A program made the position numbers and the translations under genes. This document shows positions 1 through 7,832 of a DNA stretch of 32,452 bases, piece by piece. The notes beneath the pieces were generated by a model. That model was not told the origin of the DNA, searched no databases, and saw nothing but the letters and a program-made list of their open reading frames with translations. Source of the DNA: Woeseiaceae bacterium (GTDB lineage: Bacteria > Pseudomonadota > Gammaproteobacteria > Steroidobacterales > Woeseiaceae); assembly GCA_021773035.1 (NCBI GenBank), contig JAJFKU010000053.1, forward strand, positions 1 through 32,452, written 5' to 3'. The stretch's first letter is position 1. Every line of letters starts with the position of its first letter.

Positions 1-76
1 TTTTTTACGGGGGTTGTTCGGGGGGGGGCCCTTCGCCTTCTCCCCCCCCCCCCCCCGCCCCCCCGCCCCCGCCCGG
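1..76. repeat. Low-complexity G/C homopolymer tract at window edge
   Basis: A T run is followed by long runs of G and then C broken by single bases. No coding or RNA signal is visible. The composition is unlike the rest of the window and is typical of a poorly resolved contig end, so it may not be genuine genomic sequence. Confidence 0.7.
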
Positions 77-129
77 ATCAACACCTATTCAGCACGTTGA
101 CCGTTAACCGAAATACATGCCCGACTGTC

Positions 130-201
130 GGGATGCGGTGGGGACGCCAATGACCACGCCGGTGGGGCGTGAAGAGGTCATTGGCGTTCCCACCGCATCC
201 C
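130..201. repeat. 26-bp-arm inverted repeat with nested hairpin
   Basis: Arms at 130-155 and 176-201 are reverse complements with one mismatch, which is a G-U pair in RNA. The 20-base centre holds a second small hairpin (ACGCC at 156-160 with GGCGT at 166-170). No T tract follows, so it is not a standard intrinsic terminator. It lies upstream of the TonB receptor and could be a mobile palindromic element, a protein-binding site, or a fold-back artefact at the contig edge. Confidence 0.6.
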
Positions 202-267
202 CGCACCGAACATCCCGGGTCTGATCGAGCTTGCAGAGCGTCGCGAAGACCAAATATCTCGCAATGC

Positions 268-295
268 TTGACTCCGACCAGGCTAGCGGGATACT
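268..295 (+). promoter_or_regulatory. Candidate sigma70-type promoter for the TonB receptor
   Basis: TTGACT at 268-273 and GATACT at 290-295 are separated by 16 bases, about 80 bases upstream of the chosen receptor start. The -35 matches 5 of 6 and the -10 matches 4 of 6 consensus positions. No Fur-like or cobalamin-riboswitch-like element was recognised here. Confidence 0.3.
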
Positions 296-374
296 GCGTG
301 AGTGGACGGGTAGTGCCGTTGATTCTTGCCTGGCGTCAATTAAGAGAATGCGGTACGTGCAAAGGAGTTCGGTA

Positions 375-2366
375 ATGCGGTTGAGTGTTTGTTCGTGCGG
401 GCTGCTACTTGCTGCGTCATCGATTGCTCATGCTCAGAGTCAGGGATCTATAGAAGAAATTGTCATTACCGCGTCGCGCGGAGAATCGCGCGTGTCCAGT
501 CCCGCATTCGTATTGGATAACGAAGCCATCGTGGAGCGGCAGCCGGTTGTCGTTGCCGACATATTCCGGAACTTCACCGGGGTTTCTATGCGCACCAATT
601 CCCGCGGCGAGTCGGTCGTCCGGGTTCGTGGCGCCGAGGAACGCCAGACGCTGGTATTTCTCGATGGTGCGCCGCTCGCGACGCCCTGGGACGGTCGCAC
701 GGATCTGGCACTGTTGCCGGCCGGCCTTATCGACCGGATCGAAATAACGCGTGGTGCCGCACCGATCGAATACGGTGCGAACGCGGTAGCCGGAGCTATC
801 GACCTCGTAACCTATGTCCCGAGCGAAGGACCGAACCTTAGAGCCGAGGTGCAGCAAGGTTCCCTGGGCCTGCGAAACATCAATGCCCTGGCGGGGGTCG
901 GGTTGGACAACGGTTGGTCGTTCGTTGCGGGTGGATCACTCATCGACCGGGACGCAGACCGGATTGCTGATAAGGACAGCGTTGCCTTTGATCCGTCCAC
1001 CAGCAGCCGTCGTACCAACACCGATATGTCTGGTAACACGATCTATGCGGCAACAGCCTACTCCGGCGACGCCGTTTTCCTGCGTGCGTCATTGCTACGT
1101 GCTGACGTTGAACGCGGTGTTGCCGCGCAGGGTGATATCGACCCGGCAATTTCCAGCCCGCGATTCTGGCGCACGCCGGAGTGGCGTCTCACCCAGGCGA
1201 CGGTGAACGGCAGTTGGCGTTTTGCTTCGCGAATGAATCTGCGCGTTACCGCCTGGCAACAGTGGTTTGACCAGACCATTGATGCCTACACCGATTATTC
1301 GTATGCGGTCCTGCGCGAACGAGAGGAGGGTCGCGACCGGACAGTCGGTGCGAGGTTTACGCTGTCCGTGCCATTCGAACGAGCCAGCTTTCGCGTGGTA
1401 GCGACCGCGCAGGAGAGCACTCATTGGCAAACGGAGTATGCAACGGCTACCGGCGAGGTGGCGGACCTGGTCGCCGACCCTTCGCTTCGCTACCGGCAAC
1501 GATTGACGACAGCCGGTGTCGAGGTTGATCTGCGGCTGGCGGACGATCTGACGTCGACCATCGGTTTAGGTGTCGATCGTGCAGCGACACCGCTTACTGG
1601 TGACAAACCGGTACAGGGCTCTTTATCGGCAACCGGATGGTCCGCCGGCCTGCGATGGACACCGTCAGACCGTTGGTCCGCGGCGGCGACGTTGGGGCAG
1701 CGATCACGGTTTCCAACCCCCCGGGAACTGTACGGCGTGGCACTTGGCCGATTTCTGCTCAACCCGGATTTACAACCCGAGCGGTCGCTCCTCGGCGATC
1801 TGAGTATTGAGTACAGCCTCACCGATGATCTGTCGTTCGATATTGCGCTGTGGGCGAATGAAAGTGATGACACACTTTCGCAGCGAGTTGTCGATGTTGC
1901 CGGCGTGAGTCGACGGCAACGCTACAACACCAACGGGTCATCGACGTTCGGGCTTGAGGCCGCAACGACATTGGCGATTACCGAGGATCTTCGAGCAGAG
2001 TTATCGGCGTCCTTGCAGGACGGACAGGTCGAACGGGAAGACAACGGCGAGCGCCCGGCTCTTCTGCAGCGGCCAAAAGAGCAGATCAGTTTTGCGCTGG
2101 ACTGGCAGGCGACACCCAGCGTGGATCTTCGAGCAGAGCTCCTCCATACCGGTTCGGCGTTTGACCTGGGAAATAGCGGGGCTGTTGTACGGCTGCCAGC
2201 TTCCGATAGCCTTAACTTACGCGGCTTCATCAATATCGGTGACTGGTTCGGACAGGATGTCTTACTGACCGCGGCCATCGACAATGCAACTGACGAATTG
2301 GTGTTGCCGCAGTTAGGACTGCCGGCACCTGGCCGTTCGTTCCATTTTGGCATTCGCGTCAATTAA
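375..2366 (+). CDS. TonB-dependent outer-membrane receptor
   Basis: A 663-residue TonB-dependent receptor for energy-driven import of a scarce ligand such as a siderophore, vitamin or glycan across the outer membrane. Start 375 has AAAGGAG at 361-367 and gives a clean signal peptide (about residues 1-20, AHA before Q21); an upstream in-frame start would bury it. Just after the cleavage site is a TonB-box-like EEIVITA. The plug domain follows (DGAPL, then IDRIEITRG and the YGANAVAGAI segment), then alternating barrel strands to the C terminus. It ends in RVN rather than the usual terminal aromatic residue. No transport partner gene is adjacent, so the substrate is unknown. The size fits the shorter BtuB/siderophore-like receptors. 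Confidence 0.9.
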   Translation: MRLSVCSCGLLLAASSIAHAQSQGSIEEIVITASRGESRVSSPAFVLDNEAIVERQPVVVADIFRNFTGVSMRTNSRGESVVRVRGAEERQTLVFLDGAPLATPWDGRTDLALLPAGLIDRIEITRGAAPIEYGANAVAGAIDLVTYVPSEGPNLRAEVQQGSLGLRNINALAGVGLDNGWSFVAGGSLIDRDADRIADKDSVAFDPSTSSRRTNTDMSGNTIYAATAYSGDAVFLRASLLRADVERGVAAQGDIDPAISSPRFWRTPEWRLTQATVNGSWRFASRMNLRVTAWQQWFDQTIDAYTDYSYAVLREREEGRDRTVGARFTLSVPFERASFRVVATAQESTHWQTEYATATGEVADLVADPSLRYRQRLTTAGVEVDLRLADDLTSTIGLGVDRAATPLTGDKPVQGSLSATGWSAGLRWTPSDRWSAAATLGQRSRFPTPRELYGVALGRFLLNPDLQPERSLLGDLSIEYSLTDDLSFDIALWANESDDTLSQRVVDVAGVSRRQRYNTNGSSTFGLEAATTLAITEDLRAELSASLQDGQVEREDNGERPALLQRPKEQISFALDWQATPSVDLRAELLHTGSAFDLGNSGAVVRLPASDSLNLRGFINIGDWFGQDVLLTAAIDNATDELVLPQLGLPAPGRSFHFGIRVN

Positions 2367-2375
2367 CCCCGGTCC

Positions 2376-2558
2376 TTAACCGCCGTCAGAGTCACCCGCC
2401 CGAAAGTACACTACGCCGCCCTTCGACAACACATACCCTGCAGCAGACGCAATTACCATCCAGGCGAGGCCGAAGCCAATAAGAAATATAGTCACGCCCC
2501 AGATGGTCATCGTAGACTTTATTCGTGCGTTGACCGGGATTCTCGGTTCGTATGCCAC
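2376..2558 (-). CDS. Small single-pass membrane protein, unknown function
   Basis: A 60-residue reading frame with a GTG start, lying 43 bases downstream of the VCBS gene on the same strand and ending 9 bases from the convergent TonB receptor. Residues ~19-45 form one long hydrophobic segment rich in Ile, Gly, Ala and Trp, followed by a short acidic glycine tail (AGDSDGG). GGAG sits only two bases before the GTG, so the start is uncertain; the ATG at 2510 would keep the membrane segment. I do not recognise a family. The membrane segment and operon-like position argue for a real gene, the lack of a good ribosome-binding site against. Confidence 0.4.
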   Translation of the reverse strand: MAYEPRIPVNARIKSTMTIWGVTIFLIGFGLAWMVIASAAGYVLSKGGVVYFRAGDSDGG

Positions 2559-2601
2559 AACTCCGGGAATCAGGGGCCGGACCCAAATGCCTTCTCATTG
2601 A

Positions 2602-3783
2602 TCAATTCGCCTCGACTCGGCGGCCAAAATACAGCTGATTGCGCGCCCCGGATCTGGCCGCCACGATATCCGGCTGGCCATCCCCGTTCATGTCGGCGAT
2701 CGCCAGGCCATACGTGGTGCCGTCACTGTCACCCACATCGATAGCGTGAAAGCGGTCGCCAGGTGAGCGGTTAAAATAGACGGTTGTCGGTGCTTCGACG
2801 TGACCCACGACAATATCTGTCGCGCCATCCTTATTCAGGTCTGCTGTGGTCAAAGCATAGGGCCTGCGCGACGAACGGCTAACCAGTGAGCCCTCGGAAA
2901 ACGATCCGTCTGCCTTGCCGAAGTAAATTACAACGCTGCGGCCGATGCTCGCCCGACCCGAATGAATGGCAACGATATCCATCTTTCCGTCGAGATTAAA
3001 GTCGGCCACCTCAGTCGCGCGGATGGCTACAGTTGGCGGTCCAAAGGGCCTCGCCTCAAATCGAATGTCATCGCCCGCAACCCCGAGATAGAGATGACTC
3101 TGGCCGCCGTCGCGATGGGGAACAACAAGGTCTACGTAGCCGTCGTCGTTCACGTCCTGCGGCGTGATGGTCGTTGCCGACTCTGCGGCAAAAGCCACGC
3201 AGTCAGTCTGAAAGCGGCCGTTACCGAGATTCAGGCAAATATAGTTTGGGCTGGGTCCTTTACCTGTTCGATTCGCGACCACGATATCGGGCAAGGTGTC
3301 CCTGTTGATGTCGGCAAGGCGAATGTTGCGCGTCGACCACTGTGCCTGTCCGAATGTTGAACCTGTTGAGAACTGGCCGTGGCCATCGTTGAGGTAGGTG
3401 AGTTTCTGATCGGGCGAGTCATTACTGACGACGATATCGAGATCACCGTCACGATCGATGTCGGCGAGTGCGCCGGTGTAGGAGCGATCTGCGGCTGTGC
3501 CAAGATCCGTAGCTCGATCGAAACCGCCGCGTCCATCTCCGAATAACAGCCGATCGACCACCGGCCAGTGCCGACCTTTGATCAGCGCGATATCCAGATT
3601 GCCATCGCCATCGAGATCACCGATGCTCGCGTTTGCGGATGTCGTTGCGGTTTCTTCCAGGTCGAGTACAGAATCGAAGTACACTATCGGCATATCGATT
3701 GCTTGGCCCGCGCCGGCAGTCGCGCCCACGCAGCCAGCGAACGCGGATAGCAGCACGAGCCGCAGAGGTTTTGGTGACAGCAT
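2602..3783 (-). CDS. FG-GAP/VCBS repeat protein, probable lipoprotein
   Basis: A 393-residue exported protein built from seven FG-GAP/VCBS-type repeats. Each carries a calcium-loop motif of the D-x-[DN]-x-D-G-x-x-D-[IL] type, for example DLDGDGNLDI, DIDRDGDLDI, DVNDDGYVDL and DMNGDGQPDI; the third is degenerate (DINRDTLPDI). Seven blades are expected to close a beta-propeller like those in integrin-alpha and secreted bacterial adhesins. The N terminus is hydrophobic and contains AFAGC, an imperfect lipobox, so it may be lipid-anchored. Its ATG overlaps the stop of the upstream metallo-hydrolase gene by one base (TGATG), indicating translational coupling. The function is probably binding rather than catalysis; the ligand is unknown. 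Confidence 0.85.
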   Translation of the reverse strand: MLSPKPLRLVLLSAFAGCVGATAGAGQAIDMPIVYFDSVLDLEETATTSANASIGDLDGDGNLDIALIKGRHWPVVDRLLFGDGRGGFDRATDLGTAADRSYTGALADIDRDGDLDIVVSNDSPDQKLTYLNDGHGQFSTGSTFGQAQWSTRNIRLADINRDTLPDIVVANRTGKGPSPNYICLNLGNGRFQTDCVAFAAESATTITPQDVNDDGYVDLVVPHRDGGQSHLYLGVAGDDIRFEARPFGPPTVAIRATEVADFNLDGKMDIVAIHSGRASIGRSVVIYFGKADGSFSEGSLVSRSSRRPYALTTADLNKDGATDIVVGHVEAPTTVYFNRSPGDRFHAIDVGDSDGTTYGLAIADMNGDGQPDIVAARSGARNQLYFGRRVEAN

Positions 3784-4727
3784 CAGGGTATTCGTACGGT
3801 CTCGAGGTGTACCGGCGTAATGACGTTTGTCTGCGGTGATACCGTGCGGGCAGTTTCAATGAACGGGAGAATATTGCGTTCGATGGCCGCCTGTTGTGAG
3901 TATCCATAAGGTAGAGAGAAGCTATCCCAATGCGTTGGGATGACTATCGGCGGGAACCCCGTAGACGTGAGCAGGCGCCGGTCATAGTCATAAAGCCCGA
4001 GGCGAGAGCCATTGATCCCGGCCAGCAGGATGTCGGGCTCAAGTCCTTCATGCTCACGCTCGATGAAGTTCATCGATCCCATCGTCAGCACCGTATGTCG
4101 ATCAAAACGCGCCAGAAAACTGAGCGCTCCTCCCTCGATGAACTGATTGATGCGCAACGGTGCCTGTAGCTGAGTCTGCTCGTCGTAACGCCGCGAATCG
4201 TAGTAGTGCTTCTCGTCCAGGGCCGAATGCAGCGAGGGTACGATGCGTACGCTGAAGTTGTCGAACTGGTAGTCCTCTCCACCACGGACTGTGTAGAGCT
4301 GTTCCTCCGGGATGTCGTAGGCACGCAAAATCATCATTACGGTTTCGGTAGCGATGACTCTGGCGCCGGTTTTGCGCGCGATGTAGGGGACATCGCCGAG
4401 GTGGTCGAGGTGTCCATGATGAACCAGGATGAAATCCGCCTCCGTGATGATCGCATCGATGACCGTAGTGTCGGACCAGGCGGGATCCGTGCGCGCGAAG
4501 CGAGGTCGGTCGTCATCCGGGTGCCCGTCCCTGCTGCCGTACTTTAATCGGGATGGCCACGGATCAATCAACACGGTCACGTTTCCATCGGAGATTATCC
4601 ATCCCGCGACACCGAGGTAGGTCATCTCGAGCGGATCGACGGCGGTATTCTGTGCCGACGACGGAGAAACGTTGCCGAGGAGTAAAAGAATCGAAACGAG
4701 ACCGAAGAGCAGGCGATTGTTATTCAT
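3783..4727 (-). CDS. Secreted metallo-beta-lactamase-fold hydrolase
   Basis: A 314-residue MBL-fold protein with an N-terminal signal peptide (about residues 1-25, ending SSA before Q26), so it acts in the periplasm or outside. The signature H-x-H-x-D-H appears as HGHLDH (His104, His106, Asp108, His109), preceded by an IDPWPS strand typical of UlaG-like hydrolases. Later candidate metal ligands are in PSLHSA and near the C terminus (PTHWDSF, ITPVHLE). Substrates in this superfamily range from lactones and phosphodiesters to beta-lactams, so none is assigned. Its stop overlaps the start of the VCBS gene, making the two a translationally coupled pair. The start ATG at 4727 gives a natural signal peptide. 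Confidence 0.85.
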   Translation of the reverse strand: MNNNRLLFGLVSILLLLGNVSPSSAQNTAVDPLEMTYLGVAGWIISDGNVTVLIDPWPSRLKYGSRDGHPDDDRPRFARTDPAWSDTTVIDAIITEADFILVHHGHLDHLGDVPYIARKTGARVIATETVMMILRAYDIPEEQLYTVRGGEDYQFDNFSVRIVPSLHSALDEKHYYDSRRYDEQTQLQAPLRINQFIEGGALSFLARFDRHTVLTMGSMNFIEREHEGLEPDILLAGINGSRLGLYDYDRRLLTSTGFPPIVIPTHWDSFSLPYGYSQQAAIERNILPFIETARTVSPQTNVITPVHLETVRIP

Positions 4728-4801
4728 CGGGTCAGTCCAGAAACAGATTGAGAGCTTAACTATAGCAACCCGGGGAGAACGCCGTCCCGGATCACCTGCT
4801 T

Positions 4802-5980
4802 TTAAAAGACATCGATCTTCGGCGCGACGCCTTTTCGGTTCTCGCGATACAGCCGTAACACCTTTTCAGTCGGCAGGGCCTTTATCTCACCCCTGTGACC
4901 GACCGTATCAACAGCCATGAACAGCGAATTGAGTATGGCTTCCTCTGTTGCTTCGGTTACGGCCTGAAAAAGCGGCGACATCAGGTCATTGGGCAGCTCG
5001 GACACAGTTGCTGCCGAACTTCTTCTGGACACTGTGCGTCTGACGGAGTCCGCGGTTGAAAAGGCGATCGCATAGTCGCCGGAACCGTTGCTCATAGGTG
5101 ATCCGGTACGGCCGACACCGATGAAACTTCGATAGGCCAGCCGCCGCAGGTTGCGATCGGATAGCGGCGCGTCGGTAGCGACGACGATCATGATCGACCC
5201 GTCTGCGTCTCCGTTGTCCACAACGTCCTGCAGGTAGTATTGATCCAGCAACTCACCTATACGCACGCCGTCGACACTCAGCACTCCGCCATAGTTGCTC
5301 TGTACCAGAACGCCAACCGTATAGCCTCCCAGCGTGCGCGGTAAGCGCCTTGAACTGGTACCGATTCCTGCTTTGAATCCAAAGGCTTTTGTTCCCGTCC
5401 CCGCACCAACTGCGCCTTCTGCCACCACGCCGTCTTGAGCGTTTTCAATCGCCTGCAATGCGTGTGCCTTCGTCACATAGCGCCCGCGAATATCGTTCAG
5501 GTATCCGTCGTTCGTTTCTCCGACGACTGCGTTGACGGACCGTACCTGTTCATTGCCCGGCTGTACAAGAGTCCACTCCACAAGCGCTGCAATACTCTCG
5601 GCGACCGACAGCGTGTTAGTCAGAAGAACAGGCGTTTCGATTTCACCGAGTTCGATAATCTGTGTACTGCCCGCCATCTTTCCGAATCCATTGCCCTGTG
5701 CGAAACCCGCAGGTAGTTTTGACTGGTAGATGTTCTTGTTGTGGGGAAGAATTGCAGTAACACCGGTTCGAACACCCTTTCCTTCCCGCAACGTAAGGTG
5801 ACCGACCCGGACGCCGGCTACATCTGTTATCGCGTTTAATTCACCCGTCGGCAGGACACCGATCCTGATGCCGGCTTCGCGCGCCCTGATTTGGTCCCGG
5901 CTTTCAGAAGCCAGCGCGGGTGGGTTTAGCGCGCTCAAGGACATCAGGCCTAGCAGAATGATCATACTTCTTGTCGTCAT
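4802..5980 (-). CDS. P1-family (DmpA/BapA-like) aminopeptidase, exported
   Basis: A peptidase family S58 (P1) enzyme, related to L-aminopeptidase/D-esterase DmpA and beta-peptidyl aminopeptidases, which cleave themselves into two chains to expose an N-terminal nucleophile serine. Recognisable segments are ITDVAGVRVGH, ETPVLLTNTLSVA, VNAVVGETNDGYLND and GVLVQSNYGG. The DGSIMIVVATDAP stretch holds the Gly-Ser bond that, from family knowledge, is the likely self-cleavage site. I chose 5980 as start because GGGAAG lies about 9 bases upstream and it gives a signal peptide (to ALA-SES), for a 392-residue precursor. In-frame starts at 6010 and 6040 would bury that signal. It stands alone between two short gaps, so its physiological substrate is unknown. 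Confidence 0.88.
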   Translation of the reverse strand: MTTRSMIILLGLMSLSALNPPALASESRDQIRAREAGIRIGVLPTGELNAITDVAGVRVGHLTLREGKGVRTGVTAILPHNKNIYQSKLPAGFAQGNGFGKMAGSTQIIELGEIETPVLLTNTLSVAESIAALVEWTLVQPGNEQVRSVNAVVGETNDGYLNDIRGRYVTKAHALQAIENAQDGVVAEGAVGAGTGTKAFGFKAGIGTSSRRLPRTLGGYTVGVLVQSNYGGVLSVDGVRIGELLDQYYLQDVVDNGDADGSIMIVVATDAPLSDRNLRRLAYRSFIGVGRTGSPMSNGSGDYAIAFSTADSVRRTVSRRSSAATVSELPNDLMSPLFQAVTEATEEAILNSLFMAVDTVGHRGEIKALPTEKVLRLYRENRKGVAPKIDVF

Positions 5981-6060
5981 GAAAGCGCTCTTCCCATTAA
6001 CAGATTTCATAGTGCATGGTACAACGCGATACCCGGGCACTGTGTTTCCAACGGGCCGGG

Positions 6061-6654
6061 TCAGCGAAGCATGGCGTGAATCAACGCACTGATGTTCCGT
6101 TTGGCTGCCTTCAAATCCCTGCTTTTATTACCCGACTCCGCGACCCACATAGCCAGCTCATTCATCGCGCCCGAGAGCAGGTAAGCGAGAGCCTCGGCAT
6201 TGTAGGCCGCGAGCTTTCCTTCCTCGTTGAGTTGCTCAATCGAGCCCCGCAGCAGAGCGAGTCCGTGTTCACCATCTATCTCACGCCAGCGGGACCAGCC
6301 GAGGACGCTCGGCGCGTCTTCGATAACGATCCGCCGCAGTTCAGGATCGGCACAGGCATCGAGGAACGCCAGCGATCCGGCGTTGAGCTGATCTTCGGCA
6401 GCTTCATGACGCCGTGCGGCGGCCTCAATACGGCTTGCTATCTCACGCTCGCAAGCGACGAACGCCGCCTCAAACAATCCCAGCTTGCCACCGAAGTGGT
6501 GGTACAGCGCACCGCGGGTGATTCCCGCGGCTTCCACGATCGATTCCGCAGCAACAGCGTTGAAGCCGTGCCGGCTGAACAGCGTTCGCCCGACTTGAAC
6601 GAGGGCCCTGGCGGTTTCCTCTCCCTGTTCGACCTTGCTGTGTGCCCGCGCCAT
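6061..6654 (-). CDS. TetR-family transcriptional repressor
   Basis: A 197-residue TetR/AcrR-type repressor. The N-terminal helix-turn-helix reads [28 protein letters not shown], here split into its [10 protein letters not shown] recognition core and flanks, and the C-terminal ~130 residues form the helical ligand-binding domain. It diverges from the VOC gene at 6739, and two near-identical palindromes lie in the gap, so it probably represses itself and that gene. The ATG at 6654 has no Shine-Dalgarno. TATGAT on the minus strand (6667-6662) lies 7 bases before it, with TTGATT 17 bases further upstream, suggesting a leaderless message. An in-frame upstream start at 6693 would put the operators inside the gene and is less likely. 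Confidence 0.88.
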   Translation of the reverse strand: MARAHSKVEQGEETARALVQVGRTLFSRHGFNAVAAESIVEAAGITRGALYHHFGGKLGLFEAAFVACEREIASRIEAAARRHEAAEDQLNAGSLAFLDACADPELRRIVIEDAPSVLGWSRWREIDGEHGLALLRGSIEQLNEEGKLAAYNAEALAYLLSGAMNELAMWVAESGNKSRDLKAAKRNISALIHAMLR

Positions 6655-6663
6655 GTTGACAAT

Positions 6664-6706
6664 CATACAGAGTGTATGTACGTTAATCAACATACAGAGT
6701 GTATGT
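6664..6706. promoter_or_regulatory. Tandem palindromic operators between tetR and VOC gene
   Basis: CATACAGAGTGTATG occurs at 6664-6678 and again at 6691-6705, 27 bases apart. Each is an inverted repeat (CATAC/GTATG around AGAGT), and the copies continue identically for a further seven bases. They overlap the predicted tetR -10 and lie 33 bases or more before the VOC start. Two dyads in a divergent TetR intergenic region are the classic arrangement for a repressor controlling both directions. Confidence 0.75.
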
Positions 6707-6738
6707 ACGTTATCAAAACGACTTCAGGGAGTTATAAA

Positions 6739-7146
6739 ATGCAGCTATCGAGTTTTTATCCGGTCATCGGCACGACGGATGTCGCCGCCACCGCGAACTT
6801 TTACCAGCAGTACTTCGGCTTTGAGCCGACCTTCGATGTCGATTGGTATGTCAGTCTCAAATCGAGCACAAAGCCCGTGTTCGAGCTTGGCATCGTCGAC
6901 TGCAATCATCCTAGCGTGCCGCCGGGGTATGCAAACCCGGTCCGCGGCCTGATTCTGAACTTCGAGGTCGACGACGTGGACGCCGAGTACAAGCGGCTCG
7001 TCGCTGCCGGATTGGCGATGGTTCTGCAGCTGAAGGACGAGGAGTGGGGCCAGCGTCATTTCATAACGCGAGATCCCAACGGCGTACTCATTGACGTCAT
7101 TCGCCCGACGGAGCCATCGGCGGAGTTTCAGGGAAACTATGCGTAG
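6739..7146 (+). CDS. VOC (glyoxalase/bleomycin-resistance fold) protein
   Basis: A 135-residue single-domain vicinal oxygen chelate protein. Paired beta-alpha-beta-beta-beta modules are visible: [19 protein letters not shown] with FGFEPTFD in the first, and [17 protein letters not shown] with [16 protein letters not shown] in the second. Members bind metals or small electrophiles and include glyoxalases, dioxygenases and drug-binding proteins; the precise activity cannot be told. CAGGGAG at 6725-6731 supports the start. It is divergent from the TetR gene and shares the twin operators, so it is probably the induced target and would protect against or sequester the TetR ligand. Confidence 0.85.
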   Translation: MQLSSFYPVIGTTDVAATANFYQQYFGFEPTFDVDWYVSLKSSTKPVFELGIVDCNHPSVPPGYANPVRGLILNFEVDDVDAEYKRLVAAGLAMVLQLKDEEWGQRHFITRDPNGVLIDVIRPTEPSAEFQGNYA

Positions 7147-7163
7147 CGGTCGTTCAGATCGAC

Positions 7164-7748
7164 CTACTTTACGACGTAGTTCCGAGCCTCCAGACAGGCT
7201 CCTATCGCGCGGGTGTAGTCGGTTCTGAGCAGCGGGTCGGAGTCCGTATCCGTCGGATCGAACTGCGATTCTGTAATCGCCCAGACATGACACTCGTAAC
7301 GATCTTTGTCGCGCTGCTCGTCCGACTGACCCGCCGCGGGATAGACGATCAGCTTGTCTGATCCGGTTGCCGCTAATTGCTCGACCCCGGCCGGTTGCTT
7401 AACTACTTCGTAGCCGTCGTCGATACGCCGGTAGTAGATGCCCTGAAAATAGAAATAGCGGTTGATTCCGACACCGAAGCTGACGTAACCGCGCGGTAAT
7501 ACCGGAACAACGGCGCCGAATGGTGCCGCAATAGTGACGTAAGCCCCCTTTTCATGGCGGTAGAAGCGGCCACCGGTATAGAAATACGATTTACCCCGGT
7601 GACTGACTCGAAGATGGCTGCTCGGCAGAACATGCAGGGTCTTCGTTTTCTGTACATGACGATGCTTGTTCTGAGCGGCCTCGACATTCGCCGCAAACGT
7701 GCAGCACAGGAAGACCGCAAACACCACAGATGAGAGCATTCTATTCAT
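7164..7748 (-). CDS. DUF6515-like envelope protein
   Basis: A 194-residue exported protein. The start at 7748 is chosen for its GAGGAG seven bases upstream and the following signal peptide (to VEA-AQN). The mature part begins basic and histidine-rich, then carries short tyrosine/glycine repeats (YFYTGGRFYRH, YFYFQGIYYRRID) and DGYEVVKQPAG, resembling the DUF6515 family of periplasmic or outer-membrane-associated proteins. The C-terminal part contains YECHVWAITESQFDP and a second cysteine (GACLEARNY), so one disulfide is possible. No enzymatic motif is seen. It is convergent with the VOC gene and lies downstream of the DUF4397-like gene on the same strand, 84 bases away. Confidence 0.7.
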   Translation of the reverse strand: MNRMLSSVVFAVFLCCTFAANVEAAQNKHRHVQKTKTLHVLPSSHLRVSHRGKSYFYTGGRFYRHEKGAYVTIAAPFGAVVPVLPRGYVSFGVGINRYFYFQGIYYRRIDDGYEVVKQPAGVEQLAATGSDKLIVYPAAGQSDEQRDKDRYECHVWAITESQFDPTDTDSDPLLRTDYTRAIGACLEARNYVVK

Positions 7749-7832
7749 GACGTTGACTCCTCGATTAGCTGGCATTGCTGCCGGTATACAGGGATCAACG
7801 GCCACTCACGCCCGAAGTTGACGGGCGTTGCG

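Noticed and set aside
201..374. Cobalamin riboswitch upstream of the TonB receptor
   Set aside because: No B12-box or other conserved riboswitch segment could be found, and the receptor has no cobalamin-specific feature.
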